The position numbers were made by a program, and so were the translations under genes. From Clostridioides difficile (lineage in GTDB: Bacteria; Bacillota; Clostridia; Peptostreptococcales; Peptostreptococcaceae), in NCBI RefSeq assembly GCF_001299635.1, contig NZ_JRHN01000058.1, positions 1 to 64,000 on the forward strand: 64,000 nucleotides of DNA, read 5' to 3'. Below are positions 34,552 through 43,275 of the stretch, piece after piece (position 1 is the stretch's first letter; each line of letters begins with the position of its first letter). A model generated the notes under the pieces. The model made no database searches, was not told where the DNA came from, and saw only the letters and a program-made list of their open reading frames with translations.

Positions 34552-35445
34552 TTAAAAACTGGTCTTTTGTCTTCTATAAATAGATGGTGATACTCCTGTT
34601 TTCATTTTAAATTTTTCAATAAAATAACTAGTACTACCAAATCCACACTGATAAGCTATATCTGAAATCGAATCATTAGTTGAAATTAATAAATTTGAGC
34701 TAGCTACCAAGCGGTAATTAATAATATATTCAAAAATAGTGCAATTCATATATTTTTTAAATTCACGACAACAAGTACTTTTAGATAAATTAACTTCTTT
34801 TGCTAAATCATTAAGTTCGATTTTCTCCATATAATGGTCACATATATAGCCAATTATATTTCTTATATGCAAACTATTATTTCTAGCATTATCATTAGGA
34901 AATGATACAAAATAAGATTTTATTAAAATATTCCATACTTCTATTAATAATATAAATATATGTAATTCAAATCCCATTTCCTTTTTATTATACTCTTCAT
35001 AAATTTTAAAGATATTGTTTAGTATAACCGATTTCCAGTCAATATCATTTTTCAAAATACAATAATTAATTCTAGAATTATCTATATAAGGTTGTATATA
35101 TTTTATATTTATGAGACTTCCTGCAAAGCTAGATATAAAGTCTGAATTAAAAACTACACTTATATAAGAGCAATCACTTCCTTTATAATTTTTTGCCTGA
35201 TGTAATTGCCTTGCATTTATGAATATCCCTTCTCCTTTAGATAAAATTATTGAATCTCCATCAACATTAAAATTAATATTACCTTTTGTTACAATACAAA
35301 ATTGTAACTCTTCATGCCAGTGCCAATCAATATATCCCAAAATATTTTCACTTACTTTAGTCTTATAGACTGTAATTGGAAATTCAAATGAGCCTTGTTG
35401 TGTTACTTCTTTTTTATTTTTATTAGTAACAATATTATCCTTCAT
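34552..35445 (-). CDS. AraC-family transcriptional regulator
   Basis: 297 residues. An N-terminal cupin effector domain (YIDWHWHEELQFCIVTKGNINFNVDGDSIILSKGEGIFI in segments) precedes the C-terminal double HTH: IELNDLAKEVNLSKSTCCREFKKYM and ISDIAYQCGFGSTSYFIEKFKMKTGVSPSIYRR. Divergent from the diaminopropionate ammonia-lyase gene with only 159 bp between, so it likely controls dpaL. An 11-bp direct repeat in that interval is a candidate operator. AAGGAG precedes the ATG. Confidence 0.9.
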   Translation of the reverse strand: MKDNIVTNKNKKEVTQQGSFEFPITVYKTKVSENILGYIDWHWHEELQFCIVTKGNINFNVDGDSIILSKGEGIFINARQLHQAKNYKGSDCSYISVVFNSDFISSFAGSLINIKYIQPYIDNSRINYCILKNDIDWKSVILNNIFKIYEEYNKKEMGFELHIFILLIEVWNILIKSYFVSFPNDNARNNSLHIRNIIGYICDHYMEKIELNDLAKEVNLSKSTCCREFKKYMNCTIFEYIINYRLVASSNLLISTNDSISDIAYQCGFGSTSYFIEKFKMKTGVSPSIYRRQKTSF

Positions 35446-35458
35446 AAATCTAGTCTCC

Positions 35459-35547
35459 TTTTGCTAATTTCGATTTTTTTTAATCATACATAACTTGATA
35501 ATATAACGATATTTATTGCCTATATTATTATATATTTTTTGCTAATT
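35459..35547. promoter_or_regulatory. Direct repeat TTTTGCTAATT in the araC/dpaL intergenic region
   Basis: The 11-mer occurs at 35459-35469 (just upstream of the araC ribosome binding site) and again at 35537-35547 (upstream of dpaL), 78 bp apart and in the same orientation. Two half-sites flanking a divergent region are typical of AraC-regulated promoters. Confidence 0.4.
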
Positions 35548-35604
35548 AGTCAATATAATTATAATTAAGAAATAAATAATAAATAATTTTAGGAGATAAA
35601 AACT

Positions 35605-36831
35605 ATGAGAAATATAAAAGATATCAAATATATACAAAATGAAAAGTCAAGAAATTTACACAAATCTAAAGTAAGTGTAGACTTTATTAACAAAGAACAA
35701 ATAGAAAAAATTAGAAACTTCCATAAAAGCTTTTCAGAGTATAAAGTAACTCCTCTTCACAGTTTAAGTGAATTAGCTAATGAATTAGGTATTAGTAATA
35801 TCTGGCTAAAAGATGAGTCATATAGATTTGGACTTAATGCATTTAAAAGTCTTGGTGGTTCATATGCGGTTGGAAAATATATAGCAAAAAAATTAAATAT
35901 GGATATTTCTAATCTTTCTTTTGAAATGCTAAATAGTAAAAATATAAAAGAAAGGCTTGGAGACTTAACTTTTGTAACAGCCACTGATGGAAATCATGGA
36001 AGAGGGATTGCTTGGTTTGCAAATCAAATTGGACAAAAATCAGTAGTATTTATGCCAAAAGGGTCTTCTGAGATAAGATTAAATAATATTAGAAAAGAAG
36101 GTGCAGAAGCATCTATAACAGACTTAAATTATGATGATGCAGTAAGATTAGCTACTAAATATGCTGATGAAAATAATGGTGTTATAATACAAGATACTGC
36201 TTGGGATGGTTATGAAGAAATTCCAACTTGGATTATGCAAGGATATGTTACTCTTATCGATGAAGCTATAGAGCAAATAAATTCTTTAGATAATGGAATG
36301 CCTACTCATGTATTCCTTCAGGCGGGGGTTGGCTCTTTTGCTGGAACTGTACAAGGATATCTAGAATATGTATTTGGCAATAATAGACCAATAACTACTA
36401 TAGTTGAACCAAATGAAGCAGCATGTATATTTAAATCAGCAGAAATAAATGACCAAAAACCACATGCTGTTACAGGTTTTATGGAAACTATAATGGCAGG
36501 GCTTAATTGTGGTGAACCTAACACTATAGGTTGGAATATTTTAAGAGATTATTCTGATATGTATATTTCTTGCCCTGATTATGTAGCTGCAAGAGCAATG
36601 AGAATACTTGCTAACCCACTAAAGGGAGACCCTAAGGTTGTATCTGGAGAATCTGGTGCGGTAGGTTTAGGGATTTTAAGTTTGATTTTAGAGGAAGATG
36701 GATTAAAAGAAATAGCTGATAAGCTAAACATAAATAAAGATTCAAAAATACTTGTTATAAGTACAGAGGGTGATACTGATCCTGAAAATTATAAAAGAAT
36801 AGTGTGGGATGGCGCTTATACATCAATTTAA
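35605..36831 (+). CDS. dpaL: Diaminopropionate ammonia-lyase
   Basis: 408-residue fold-type II PLP enzyme that converts 2,3-diaminopropionate to pyruvate and two ammonia. The Schiff-base Lys is K81 in RFGLNAFKSLGGSYA; TATDGNHGRGIAW binds the PLP phosphate region and the Gly-rich VFLQAGVGSFAG cradles the cofactor; ESGAVGLG lies near the C-terminus. The length and these motifs match YgeX/DpaL rather than threonine synthase. Divergent from an AraC-type regulator; AGGAGAT precedes the ATG. Product pyruvate and ammonia would feed fermentation. Confidence 0.93.
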   Translation: MRNIKDIKYIQNEKSRNLHKSKVSVDFINKEQIEKIRNFHKSFSEYKVTPLHSLSELANELGISNIWLKDESYRFGLNAFKSLGGSYAVGKYIAKKLNMDISNLSFEMLNSKNIKERLGDLTFVTATDGNHGRGIAWFANQIGQKSVVFMPKGSSEIRLNNIRKEGAEASITDLNYDDAVRLATKYADENNGVIIQDTAWDGYEEIPTWIMQGYVTLIDEAIEQINSLDNGMPTHVFLQAGVGSFAGTVQGYLEYVFGNNRPITTIVEPNEAACIFKSAEINDQKPHAVTGFMETIMAGLNCGEPNTIGWNILRDYSDMYISCPDYVAARAMRILANPLKGDPKVVSGESGAVGLGILSLILEEDGLKEIADKLNINKDSKILVISTEGDTDPENYKRIVWDGAYTSI

Positions 36832-36832
36832 T

Positions 36833-36880
36833 AAAGTAAGGTAGATTAGGTATTCATTACCTTATCTACCTTACTTTATT
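36833..36880. terminator. Terminator between dpaL and rlmH
   Basis: A 12-bp perfect stem (AAGTAAGGTAGA / TCTACCTTACTT, 36834-36845 and 36865-36876) with further pairing inside. It starts at the dpaL stop and lies just beyond the convergent rlmH stop, and so may serve both. Confidence 0.75.
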
Positions 36881-36896
36881 GATTCTGTTATATCAC

Positions 36897-37376
36897 TTAC
36901 TTGTGATACGGTTCTCCATTATTTATCCTATATGCTCTATAAATCTGCTCTAACAATATCAACCTCATCATCTGATGAGGAAAAGTCATCCTAGAAAAAG
37001 ATAACCTATAATCTGCTCTTCCTAGGACTTCATCAGAAAGCCCTAGAGAACCTCCAATTATAAAACAGAGACTACTATTACCTCTAACTGCTAAATCACT
37101 CATAGTCTTAGCAAGCTCCTCAGAAGACAAATTCTTTCCATCAATGGCTAAAGCTATAACATAACTATTGTGCTTTATCTTCCCTAAAATTTTCTTACCT
37201 TCTTTATCTTTTATAATTTCCATTTCCTTAGCACTCAAATTTTCTGGAGCTTTCTCATCGTCCAACTCTATAATTTCCAACTTACAGTACTTAGAAAGTC
37301 TTTTTTTAAACTCATCAATACCTAATTTTAAATATTTCTCTTTAATTTTACCTACCACAACTATACTTATATTCAT
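36897..37376 (-). CDS. rlmH: 23S rRNA pseudouridine-1915 N3-methyltransferase
   Basis: 159-residue SPOUT methyltransferase (YbeA/OrfX). It methylates N3 of pseudouridine 1915 in helix 69 of 23S rRNA in assembled 70S ribosomes. The AdoMet-binding deep trefoil knot shows [16 protein letters not shown], followed by [35 protein letters not shown] in segments, the family's C-terminal signature. It is the usual origin-proximal gene of Firmicutes (the SCCmec integration site in staphylococci); no attachment duplication or element is seen here. It follows the EIIC-EAL gene by 67 bp. Confidence 0.97.
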   Translation of the reverse strand: MNISIVVVGKIKEKYLKLGIDEFKKRLSKYCKLEIIELDDEKAPENLSAKEMEIIKDKEGKKILGKIKHNSYVIALAIDGKNLSSEELAKTMSDLAVRGNSSLCFIIGGSLGLSDEVLGRADYRLSFSRMTFPHQMMRLILLEQIYRAYRINNGEPYHK

Positions 37377-37443
37377 ATGTTTCTCCTAAACTTAATTTTG
37401 CTACACATTTATATCCTAATATAATCTATAAACTCTTATAAAA

Positions 37444-39543
37444 TTATCTCACTCTTTCTTGATTTGCATACTCTATAAACTCTTCAAAAGTTACAGCTTT
37501 GCTATAATAATATCCTTGATATATCTCACATCCTAATCCATATAGCTTATCTCTTTGACTCAAATTTTCAACATATTCAACAACTATGTCAAACTCCAAA
37601 TTTTTTGAAAGATTTACAATAGACATTATAATTTCACTACTTCTTTTATTTGTAAGTATCTCTTTAACTAACGAACCATCCAATTTAACTATATCAAAAT
37701 TATTATTTTGAAGATATATGAGTGAGCTATGCCCCATACCAAAATCATCCATAATTAGCTTTATTCCCAAGTTATGTATCGCATTGATACGTTCTATAAT
37801 TATTTGCGAACCTGATAATGCAACCTGTTCTGTAATTTCTATACCTAACATATTAGGATTTATATCATTCCTATTAATGATATTTTTTATTTGCTCTGGT
37901 AATTTAGGGTCATCAAGTTGGTCTGGAGATATATTTACAGAGAATTTAACAGGATTTCTCAATAACTTCTCACTCTTCTTTAAGTCAATACATGCTTTAT
38001 CAATAATATACTCTCCAAGCTCATCTAAGAACCCTTCTTCTTTAGCCAAAATTATAACTAATGGTGGATAAATGAATCCTCCTATTGAATGTTTCCATCT
38101 AAGTAATCCTTCTGCTCCTACAACAATTCCATTATAATTGACTTGAGGTTGATAAAAAAGTTCTATCTCTCCTCTTTTCATGGCGAACTTTAAATCTGAA
38201 GCTAACATTTTTGAAATTGACCCTATTTTACCACTGTAATTTAAAAGATTTGGCTGTTCACCTGTTAACTCATACCTTTTTACTAAATTTGTTAAGTTTT
38301 CTATATTATTTTTAAACATATATGTATATCTATTTTGCGACATCTTTATAAATGGTATATAAATCATAACCCCAATACATAGATTAAACAATTGTAACAT
38401 ACTTCCTCTTATAGAGCCTGTAGCCATATAACCACTTAAAAATATAGGCGATGTCCATTCTACAGGAGAAACTGTACATGGAACAAACCCTATAGACATA
38501 GCTATATAACTTGTAATAGTCAAGATTATAGGCGTAATTACAAAAGGTACAAACATAATATGGTTAAAAACAATTGGTATTCCGAAAACTAACATCTCAT
38601 TTATATTAAAAAGAGCTGGTATGGAAGCAATTTTGGCTAGCTTTCTTACATTTATACGTTTTTCACTAAGAAAAATCGCAATTACTAGACATAGCAAAGA
38701 ACCGCATCCACCCAACAAGACCATTGTATCAAAAAAAGTCTTAGTAAAGATTTCTGTTGGCAATTGATTATTATTAACTAAATTGATATTAATTGCCATA
38801 CTATTTTCAAATAAACTTTTTGCAACTGTATCTAGAACATTACTCCCATGAATTCCAAAAAACCACATAAAATGCATCAAGAAAATAAATAATAAGGCAC
38901 TCATGAGATTTCTTCCCATTTTGCTAAATACATTTGAAAATAAATCGTAAAATATATCTTGAAAGTTTGAACTACCAATTAAACTTATCATTATTACTCT
39001 AAAAATAGAAAATAAAAATACTACAATTATAAATGGAACTATAGCTGAGACTACCATATTAAAGTCTGCATCTGCTCCCTCTGTATGAAACTTTACACTT
39101 GTGACAAAAGATTCTGTAAGTTTTACAAACAATACAGATGATGTCATAGCGACAATAATAGCCGTAAATAGCCACTTTGTGTTAAATACTTCTATATAAT
39201 TAAGTTCATTGCCACTTGAAAACACTAAAAAAGAGCACATTGCAACTATAGGAACAAGTACTGTATACTTGCTCCCATATATTTTCCCATAACTATAACT
39301 TATTGTTAATAATATTATTAATGAAATTATTCCTAAAGTAGAGCCATTTATAAAGTTAAGAATCTTTGTGATTTCTCCATTAAATAAATTTGATAAACAT
39401 TCTTGATACGCCCTTATTGGAAGATTTAAAATGACAAGAGCAGTTGAGCCAGTCATAATAGCAGGTATGGCTAAAATCATTCCTTGCTTTATAGAATATA
39501 AAATTTTATTATCTTCAACATTTTCGAAATTTCTTTTTAGCAA
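37444..39543 (-). CDS. PTS EIIC-like membrane domain fused to EAL c-di-GMP phosphodiesterase
   Basis: 699 residues. The first ~410 form a PTS_EIIC (cellobiose/lactose type) membrane domain with about 10 helices; FFGIHGSNVLDTVAKSLF and SIPALFNINEMLVFGIPIVFN are typical of that family. A short linker leads to an EAL domain (~450-690). Metal and substrate residues: EGLLRW in place of EALLRW, FSVNIS, IEITEQ, DDFGMGHSS, VKLDGSLV, VEYVEN and QGYYYSK. So the catalytic Glu, Asp-Asp and Lys are kept. It probably degrades c-di-GMP in response to a bound sugar. No EIIB or EIIA is fused. The TTG start has AGAGGTG upstream, 12 nt after walJ. Confidence 0.9.
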   Translation of the reverse strand: MLKRNFENVEDNKILYSIKQGMILAIPAIMTGSTALVILNLPIRAYQECLSNLFNGEITKILNFINGSTLGIISLIILLTISYSYGKIYGSKYTVLVPIVAMCSFLVFSSGNELNYIEVFNTKWLFTAIIVAMTSSVLFVKLTESFVTSVKFHTEGADADFNMVVSAIVPFIIVVFLFSIFRVIMISLIGSSNFQDIFYDLFSNVFSKMGRNLMSALLFIFLMHFMWFFGIHGSNVLDTVAKSLFENSMAININLVNNNQLPTEIFTKTFFDTMVLLGGCGSLLCLVIAIFLSEKRINVRKLAKIASIPALFNINEMLVFGIPIVFNHIMFVPFVITPIILTITSYIAMSIGFVPCTVSPVEWTSPIFLSGYMATGSIRGSMLQLFNLCIGVMIYIPFIKMSQNRYTYMFKNNIENLTNLVKRYELTGEQPNLLNYSGKIGSISKMLASDLKFAMKRGEIELFYQPQVNYNGIVVGAEGLLRWKHSIGGFIYPPLVIILAKEEGFLDELGEYIIDKACIDLKKSEKLLRNPVKFSVNISPDQLDDPKLPEQIKNIINRNDINPNMLGIEITEQVALSGSQIIIERINAIHNLGIKLIMDDFGMGHSSLIYLQNNNFDIVKLDGSLVKEILTNKRSSEIIMSIVNLSKNLEFDIVVEYVENLSQRDKLYGLGCEIYQGYYYSKAVTFEEFIEYANQERVR

Positions 39544-39555
39544 AGTTATTCACCT

Positions 39556-40353
39556 CTACTTCATTTCATAAACATTAGAAACATCATTTCGTGATAGTAC
39601 ATCTAGCTTCACATCTTGTCCAACTACTATATCATTTGATGCTAATACTCCTTTTGAAGTCTCATATGCCAATTCTGGAAAATTATTTTCTTTACTTAAG
39701 TGAGCTAATAATATAGATTCTGTACCTTCATTAATCAGCTCAACACAGAAATTAGCAGCATCTTCATTAGATAAATGTCCAGTGTTTGACATTACTCTTT
39801 TCTTTAAAGCATATGTATATGAACCCATCATAAGCATATTAGGGTCATAATTTGATTCTAATACTACTAACTTAGATTTATATAGATGTTTTTTTATATT
39901 TTGAGTTATACATCCTATATCAGTAGCTATAGATATCTTTTCATCACTCTCTGTATAGAAATTATATCCAACTGGGTCAGATGCATCATGTTCTATTGAA
40001 AAAGGTCTCACTATAATATCTCCTAGTGAATAAGTTTTATCATTTTCAAAAACTTTCATATTTTTATCTTTGACATCTCCTAACTTATCCTTCATAGAAC
40101 ACCATGTCTTTATATTAGCAAATATTGGTATATCAAACTTTCTTGATAATATACCTGCCCCTTTTATGTGGTCAACATGTTCATGTGTTATAAATATTCC
40201 TTTTAATTTATCTGCATCTACATCAATGTCTTTAAGACCTGTAGTTATTCTCTTTCCACTTAACCCTGCATCTACTAGTATATTAGTATTTTTATACCCT
40301 ATATAATGGCAGTTTCCACTACTGCCACTTCCAACTGAACAATACTTTAGCAT
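39556..40353 (-). CDS. walJ: WalJ/YycJ-family metallo-beta-lactamase-fold hydrolase
   Basis: 265 residues. It starts LKYCSVGSGSSGNCHYIGYKN, diagnostic of YycJ/WalJ, and has the metal motif ITHEHVDHIKGAG, with further ligands in IEHDASDPVGYN, IATDIGC, NTGHLSNEDA and LLAHLSKENN. These are predicted 5'-3' exonuclease-like MBL proteins linked to the WalRK operon and to coordination of cell wall and DNA replication in Bacillus and Streptococcus. WalRK is not adjacent here. It leads an operon with the EIIC-EAL gene and rlmH; AGAGGTG precedes the ATG. Confidence 0.92.
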   Translation of the reverse strand: MLKYCSVGSGSSGNCHYIGYKNTNILVDAGLSGKRITTGLKDIDVDADKLKGIFITHEHVDHIKGAGILSRKFDIPIFANIKTWCSMKDKLGDVKDKNMKVFENDKTYSLGDIIVRPFSIEHDASDPVGYNFYTESDEKISIATDIGCITQNIKKHLYKSKLVVLESNYDPNMLMMGSYTYALKKRVMSNTGHLSNEDAANFCVELINEGTESILLAHLSKENNFPELAYETSKGVLASNDIVVGQDVKLDVLSRNDVSNVYEMK

Positions 40354-40396
40354 TCCTTCACCTCTTTTTCTGCCTTATAAATTATATTATACCAAA

Positions 40397-40458
40397 AAAA
40401 CAGGAGTTGTCTCGAAATTGATTTTTTCCAATCAAATTTTAAGTTCAACTCCTGTTTT
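40397..40458 (-). terminator. Terminator after the GyrI-like gene
   Basis: A 13-bp perfect inverted repeat (AAAACAGGAGTTG / CAACTCCTGTTTT) followed on the minus strand by TTTTTTTGGT. It lies 33 nt past the stop codon and isolates the walJ operon. Confidence 0.85.
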
Positions 40459-40490
40459 AAATTTTCATGTTTTATTTTTGATACTTCATA

Positions 40491-40955
40491 TTAACGAATA
40501 GGCAACATCATTTTAGTCAATAGTTCATTTGTTGGGCGATTTGGTGTATTTAAGTATTGATAATAAATTTCTCCAAGCATTTCATAGGGGCTACTCTGTA
40601 CCCATGCAAACAATTCTTCTAATGTAGGGTCTTGCAAAATATAATCACCTTGGTCAATTGCAGTAACTATCTTTTGTGCAGGTATTTCTATACCCTGAAT
40701 ATCATCTACGCCTTCCATCTTAGTTGCAGTAGGAAAGCCTATTTCAATATTTAAGTTTTCTAAGTCCATATTGTGAAAGCAGACAATAGGTGCTCCTGCT
40801 ACAAAAGTATTTTTACTTTTTATATAGTCCATGATTTTGGCATATCCTTCAGCAGAAAACTCTTGAAATTCAACCATGAAGTTAATTGTTTTCTTTATTA
40901 CTAAAGCATAATATGCACTCTGTTCGACCACAGTAATATCTGTTATTCTTGACAT
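40491..40955 (-). CDS. Stand-alone GyrI-like effector-binding domain protein
   Basis: 154 residues matching the GyrI/AraC effector-binding fold: TDITVVEQSAYYALVIKKTI at the N-terminus, FVAGAPIVCFHN, NIEIGFPTATKM and IVTAIDQGDYILQDPTLEELFAWV near the centre. In most proteins this domain is attached to a MerR or AraC HTH, as in the regulator at 12.8-13.6 kb; here it is alone. Stand-alone members bind hydrophobic ligands or act as hydrolases or gyrase inhibitors (SbmC). A truncated MerR HTH remnant lies divergently 336 bp away. GGAGG precedes the ATG. Confidence 0.8.
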   Translation of the reverse strand: MSRITDITVVEQSAYYALVIKKTINFMVEFQEFSAEGYAKIMDYIKSKNTFVAGAPIVCFHNMDLENLNIEIGFPTATKMEGVDDIQGIEIPAQKIVTAIDQGDYILQDPTLEELFAWVQSSPYEMLGEIYYQYLNTPNRPTNELLTKMMLPIR

Positions 40956-41290
40956 TTCATTTCCTCCAATAAGTTTATTTTATATTTATAGTTAACATGA
41001 TATCATCTAGCATATATTGTGGCTTGTCCTACAATGCTCTTTTCAAGCCCCAAAGTAATATTTATTAAATTGCATAAGCATATTTGAATACTATATACAA
41101 TGTTTTCAATATGCAAACCATAAAGCAAGTTACTTTAAAAAGATATTATAAATTGCTAGGAATATTAACTCTATATTCTATAAGACATTATATATAAATA
41201 GTTTATTGTATAGCTATCTTTAATACGTTATAATTTTCCTAACATTCCAGTGCAGAGGATAGTTTACAATTAAAATCAAAGGAGGTAATT
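40956..41290. other. Intergenic region between GyrI-like gene and MerR remnant
   Basis: 335 bp, no ORF. A plausible plus-strand sigma-A promoter for the remnant is TTGTAT (41206-41211), 17 bp, TATAAT (41229-41234). GGAGG at 41281-41285 precedes the remnant's ATG. Confidence 0.5.
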
Positions 41291-41452
41291 ATGTATAGAG
41301 TAAGTCAGTTTTCTAAAATATCTGGTTTAACTGTAAAAGCTCTACGTTATTACGATAAAGAAGATATTTTAGAACCATCATTTAAAAATGAAGAAAATCA
41401 GTATAGATACTATGATGATGAAAAAAATTTGGGAATAGTACAAGTCATATAA
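41291..41452 (+). pseudogene. Truncated MerR-family regulator (HTH remnant, 53 codons)
   Basis: An open frame of 53 codons with a strong GGAGG ribosome binding site and a promoter-like sequence encodes the first half of a MerR winged helix: MYRVSQFSKISGLTVKALRYYDK, then YRYYDDEKNLGIVQVI and a stop. In intact MerR proteins YRYYD is followed by the second helix pair and a coiled coil, all missing here. The final GIVQVI does not match the family and looks like frame-shifted or unrelated sequence. It is therefore either a decayed gene or a mini-HTH protein. The GyrI-like domain gene nearby may be its former other half. Confidence 0.7.
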
Positions 41453-41639
41453 ACTCTGCTAAATAAAAAACTATTGTTGTAGCTATAAGGTAAATATGCA
41501 CCCAAATAAAGTATAATGATATAATACTTATTTTGAAACAACAATTAGACATGATACTTTTCTTTTTTTAAGAACAATTCTCCTGTAGACTAGAGGTTCT
41601 TAAAAACCTCCATTTCTATTTTTCTGTTCTTTACATAAA

Positions 41640-41683
41640 AAAGGAAATGCTCCAAATTCTTATTTTGAAACATTCCCTATACA
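41640..41683 (-). terminator. Terminator after the M1-like peptidase gene
   Basis: An imperfect stem GGAAATGCTCCAAA / TTTGAAACATTCC with one bulge, just downstream of the minus-strand stop codon; the minus strand then reads TTTTTTATG. Confidence 0.55.
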
Positions 41684-41687
41684 AAAT

Positions 41688-43151
41688 TTACTTGTATTCA
41701 CTTATAATCTTATTTATATCTACCCCTTTATTGCTCCATATCTCCACAAAAGCCCTTCCATTAGCATTTTTATGTTTATATTTATTATAGTATTCATTTA
41801 AAGTCTCAAAGAATACTTTATCACCAACTTCTTTTCTCACTTCATTAAACGCTATTGCACCTTTTGTATAAACATTCAAGCTATATTCAGTAGAATTTTT
41901 ATACTCATTTGCTGGTTTAAATATATTCTCACTCAAATAACTCTTTGTCTGTATCTCCATAGTTTTTAGAAGTTTATTTGCCATCTCTTTACCATATTTT
42001 TGCTCAAAATACACTATTGTAGAATATTCAGTAAGTGCTTCATCTAACCAAGGTTCACTTATTTCATCATTTCCAACAGCAGAATACCACCATTGATGTG
42101 CTGTCTCATGGGCAATAACATATTCAAGTAGAAATTCATTTTTCTCATTATATAAGCTTTGGTCTATCATAACGAGCATAGGATATTCCATCCCACCTAT
42201 AAAAAAGTCACTCGCTACGACAGAGTATTCTTTATATGGATATTTCCCAAATAATTCACTAAATATATCTATTGAATCTTTTGCCACTTCAGTTGCTTTT
42301 TTAGAAAGTTTTTTATTTAAATTGTATGTATTAATTGCTATTCCTTTTGAATCTACCTTAGTTACATCAAATTTACTACTTAATATAAATGCAAAATCCC
42401 TAACACTTTCAGCTTCTATTTCATATAGCATCTTTTTATTGTCATGTTTGTCATTAATAAGTTTTCCTGTGTGAGCAATCTTATACTTATTTGGAATTAA
42501 TAGTTTCACATGAAAATCGCTAGTCTCACTATAGAATGGGTCACCAATTGTTTCATAACTCTTTAGATTCCAACCTCTTTCATCATTAACACAAACTATA
42601 GGAAACCAGTTAGTAACGTTTATAGTATTTTCCCCATATCCAAATCTTCCAACTGAATTTGGTATTTTTACATTATATTTTATATCTAATGATATTCTTT
42701 CATTCGGTTTTAATTCTTTCCCTAATTCTATTTCTAATATATCATTTTTATCCCCTTTAATCTTATACTCCATTTTACTATTCCTATTTAATATATTCTT
42801 TATATCTATGTACCCTTCATTAAACCCATTAGGATAAGCTTTTGTCATTTCCTCTTTTTCAAAAGGAGCAAACTCTTTTTTTGAAAAAGCATTTGGATAT
42901 ATATGAAAATATATTTTATCCATGTTTGATTTTGTATTATTTATGTACTCAACATTCTGATTACACATTAGCCTCTTCGTTTCATCATCAAATATAACAT
43001 CCATATTATATTGATTTATCTTTGAATTAGTTTTTTCTTTATACGCTTCTAAACTGTCATCCTTTTCTATAAAGCAACCTATTATTAATACCATAAATAA
43101 AATTGCTACTGATAATGTTCTTCTTACTTTTTGGTTGAATTTTATAACCAA
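41688..43151 (-). CDS. Lipoprotein M1-family metallopeptidase
   Basis: 487 residues. The N-terminus is a lipoprotein signal: basic residues, a hydrophobic core and LIIGC, so Cys26 would be lipidated and the enzyme sits outside the membrane. The M1 (gluzincin) site is HETAHQWWYSAVGND, with the third ligand Glu in WLDEALTEYSTIVYFEQK 18 residues further. An N-terminal beta domain (ISLDIKYNVKIPN) precedes it. The exopeptidase GAMEN motif appears as GGMEY. It may clip peptides at the cell surface for uptake. The start is TTG with GGGAGGAG upstream. It is monocistronic and divergent from the DnaD-like gene. Confidence 0.88.
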   Translation of the reverse strand: MVIKFNQKVRRTLSVAILFMVLIIGCFIEKDDSLEAYKEKTNSKINQYNMDVIFDDETKRLMCNQNVEYINNTKSNMDKIYFHIYPNAFSKKEFAPFEKEEMTKAYPNGFNEGYIDIKNILNRNSKMEYKIKGDKNDILEIELGKELKPNERISLDIKYNVKIPNSVGRFGYGENTINVTNWFPIVCVNDERGWNLKSYETIGDPFYSETSDFHVKLLIPNKYKIAHTGKLINDKHDNKKMLYEIEAESVRDFAFILSSKFDVTKVDSKGIAINTYNLNKKLSKKATEVAKDSIDIFSELFGKYPYKEYSVVASDFFIGGMEYPMLVMIDQSLYNEKNEFLLEYVIAHETAHQWWYSAVGNDEISEPWLDEALTEYSTIVYFEQKYGKEMANKLLKTMEIQTKSYLSENIFKPANEYKNSTEYSLNVYTKGAIAFNEVRKEVGDKVFFETLNEYYNKYKHKNANGRAFVEIWSNKGVDINKIISEYK

Positions 43152-43275
43152 AATATCTCCTCCCTTTCAAAATGAATCTTTCTAGAAAATATTTACATGC
43201 TAATCTTGCGACCTTTTATTTGTTTACAGACAAATATAATATAAAAAATGATATAATTTAATCTGAGGTGATAAA

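Noticed and set aside
36834-37376. Integrated element at rlmH (orfX-type attachment site)
   Set aside because: The 3' end of rlmH is intact, and no repeated end or recombinase gene is adjacent.
41593-41631. Hairpin GAGGTT-N6-AACCTC as a terminator of the MerR remnant
   Set aside because: Only a 6-bp stem and an interrupted T-tract; too weak to call.
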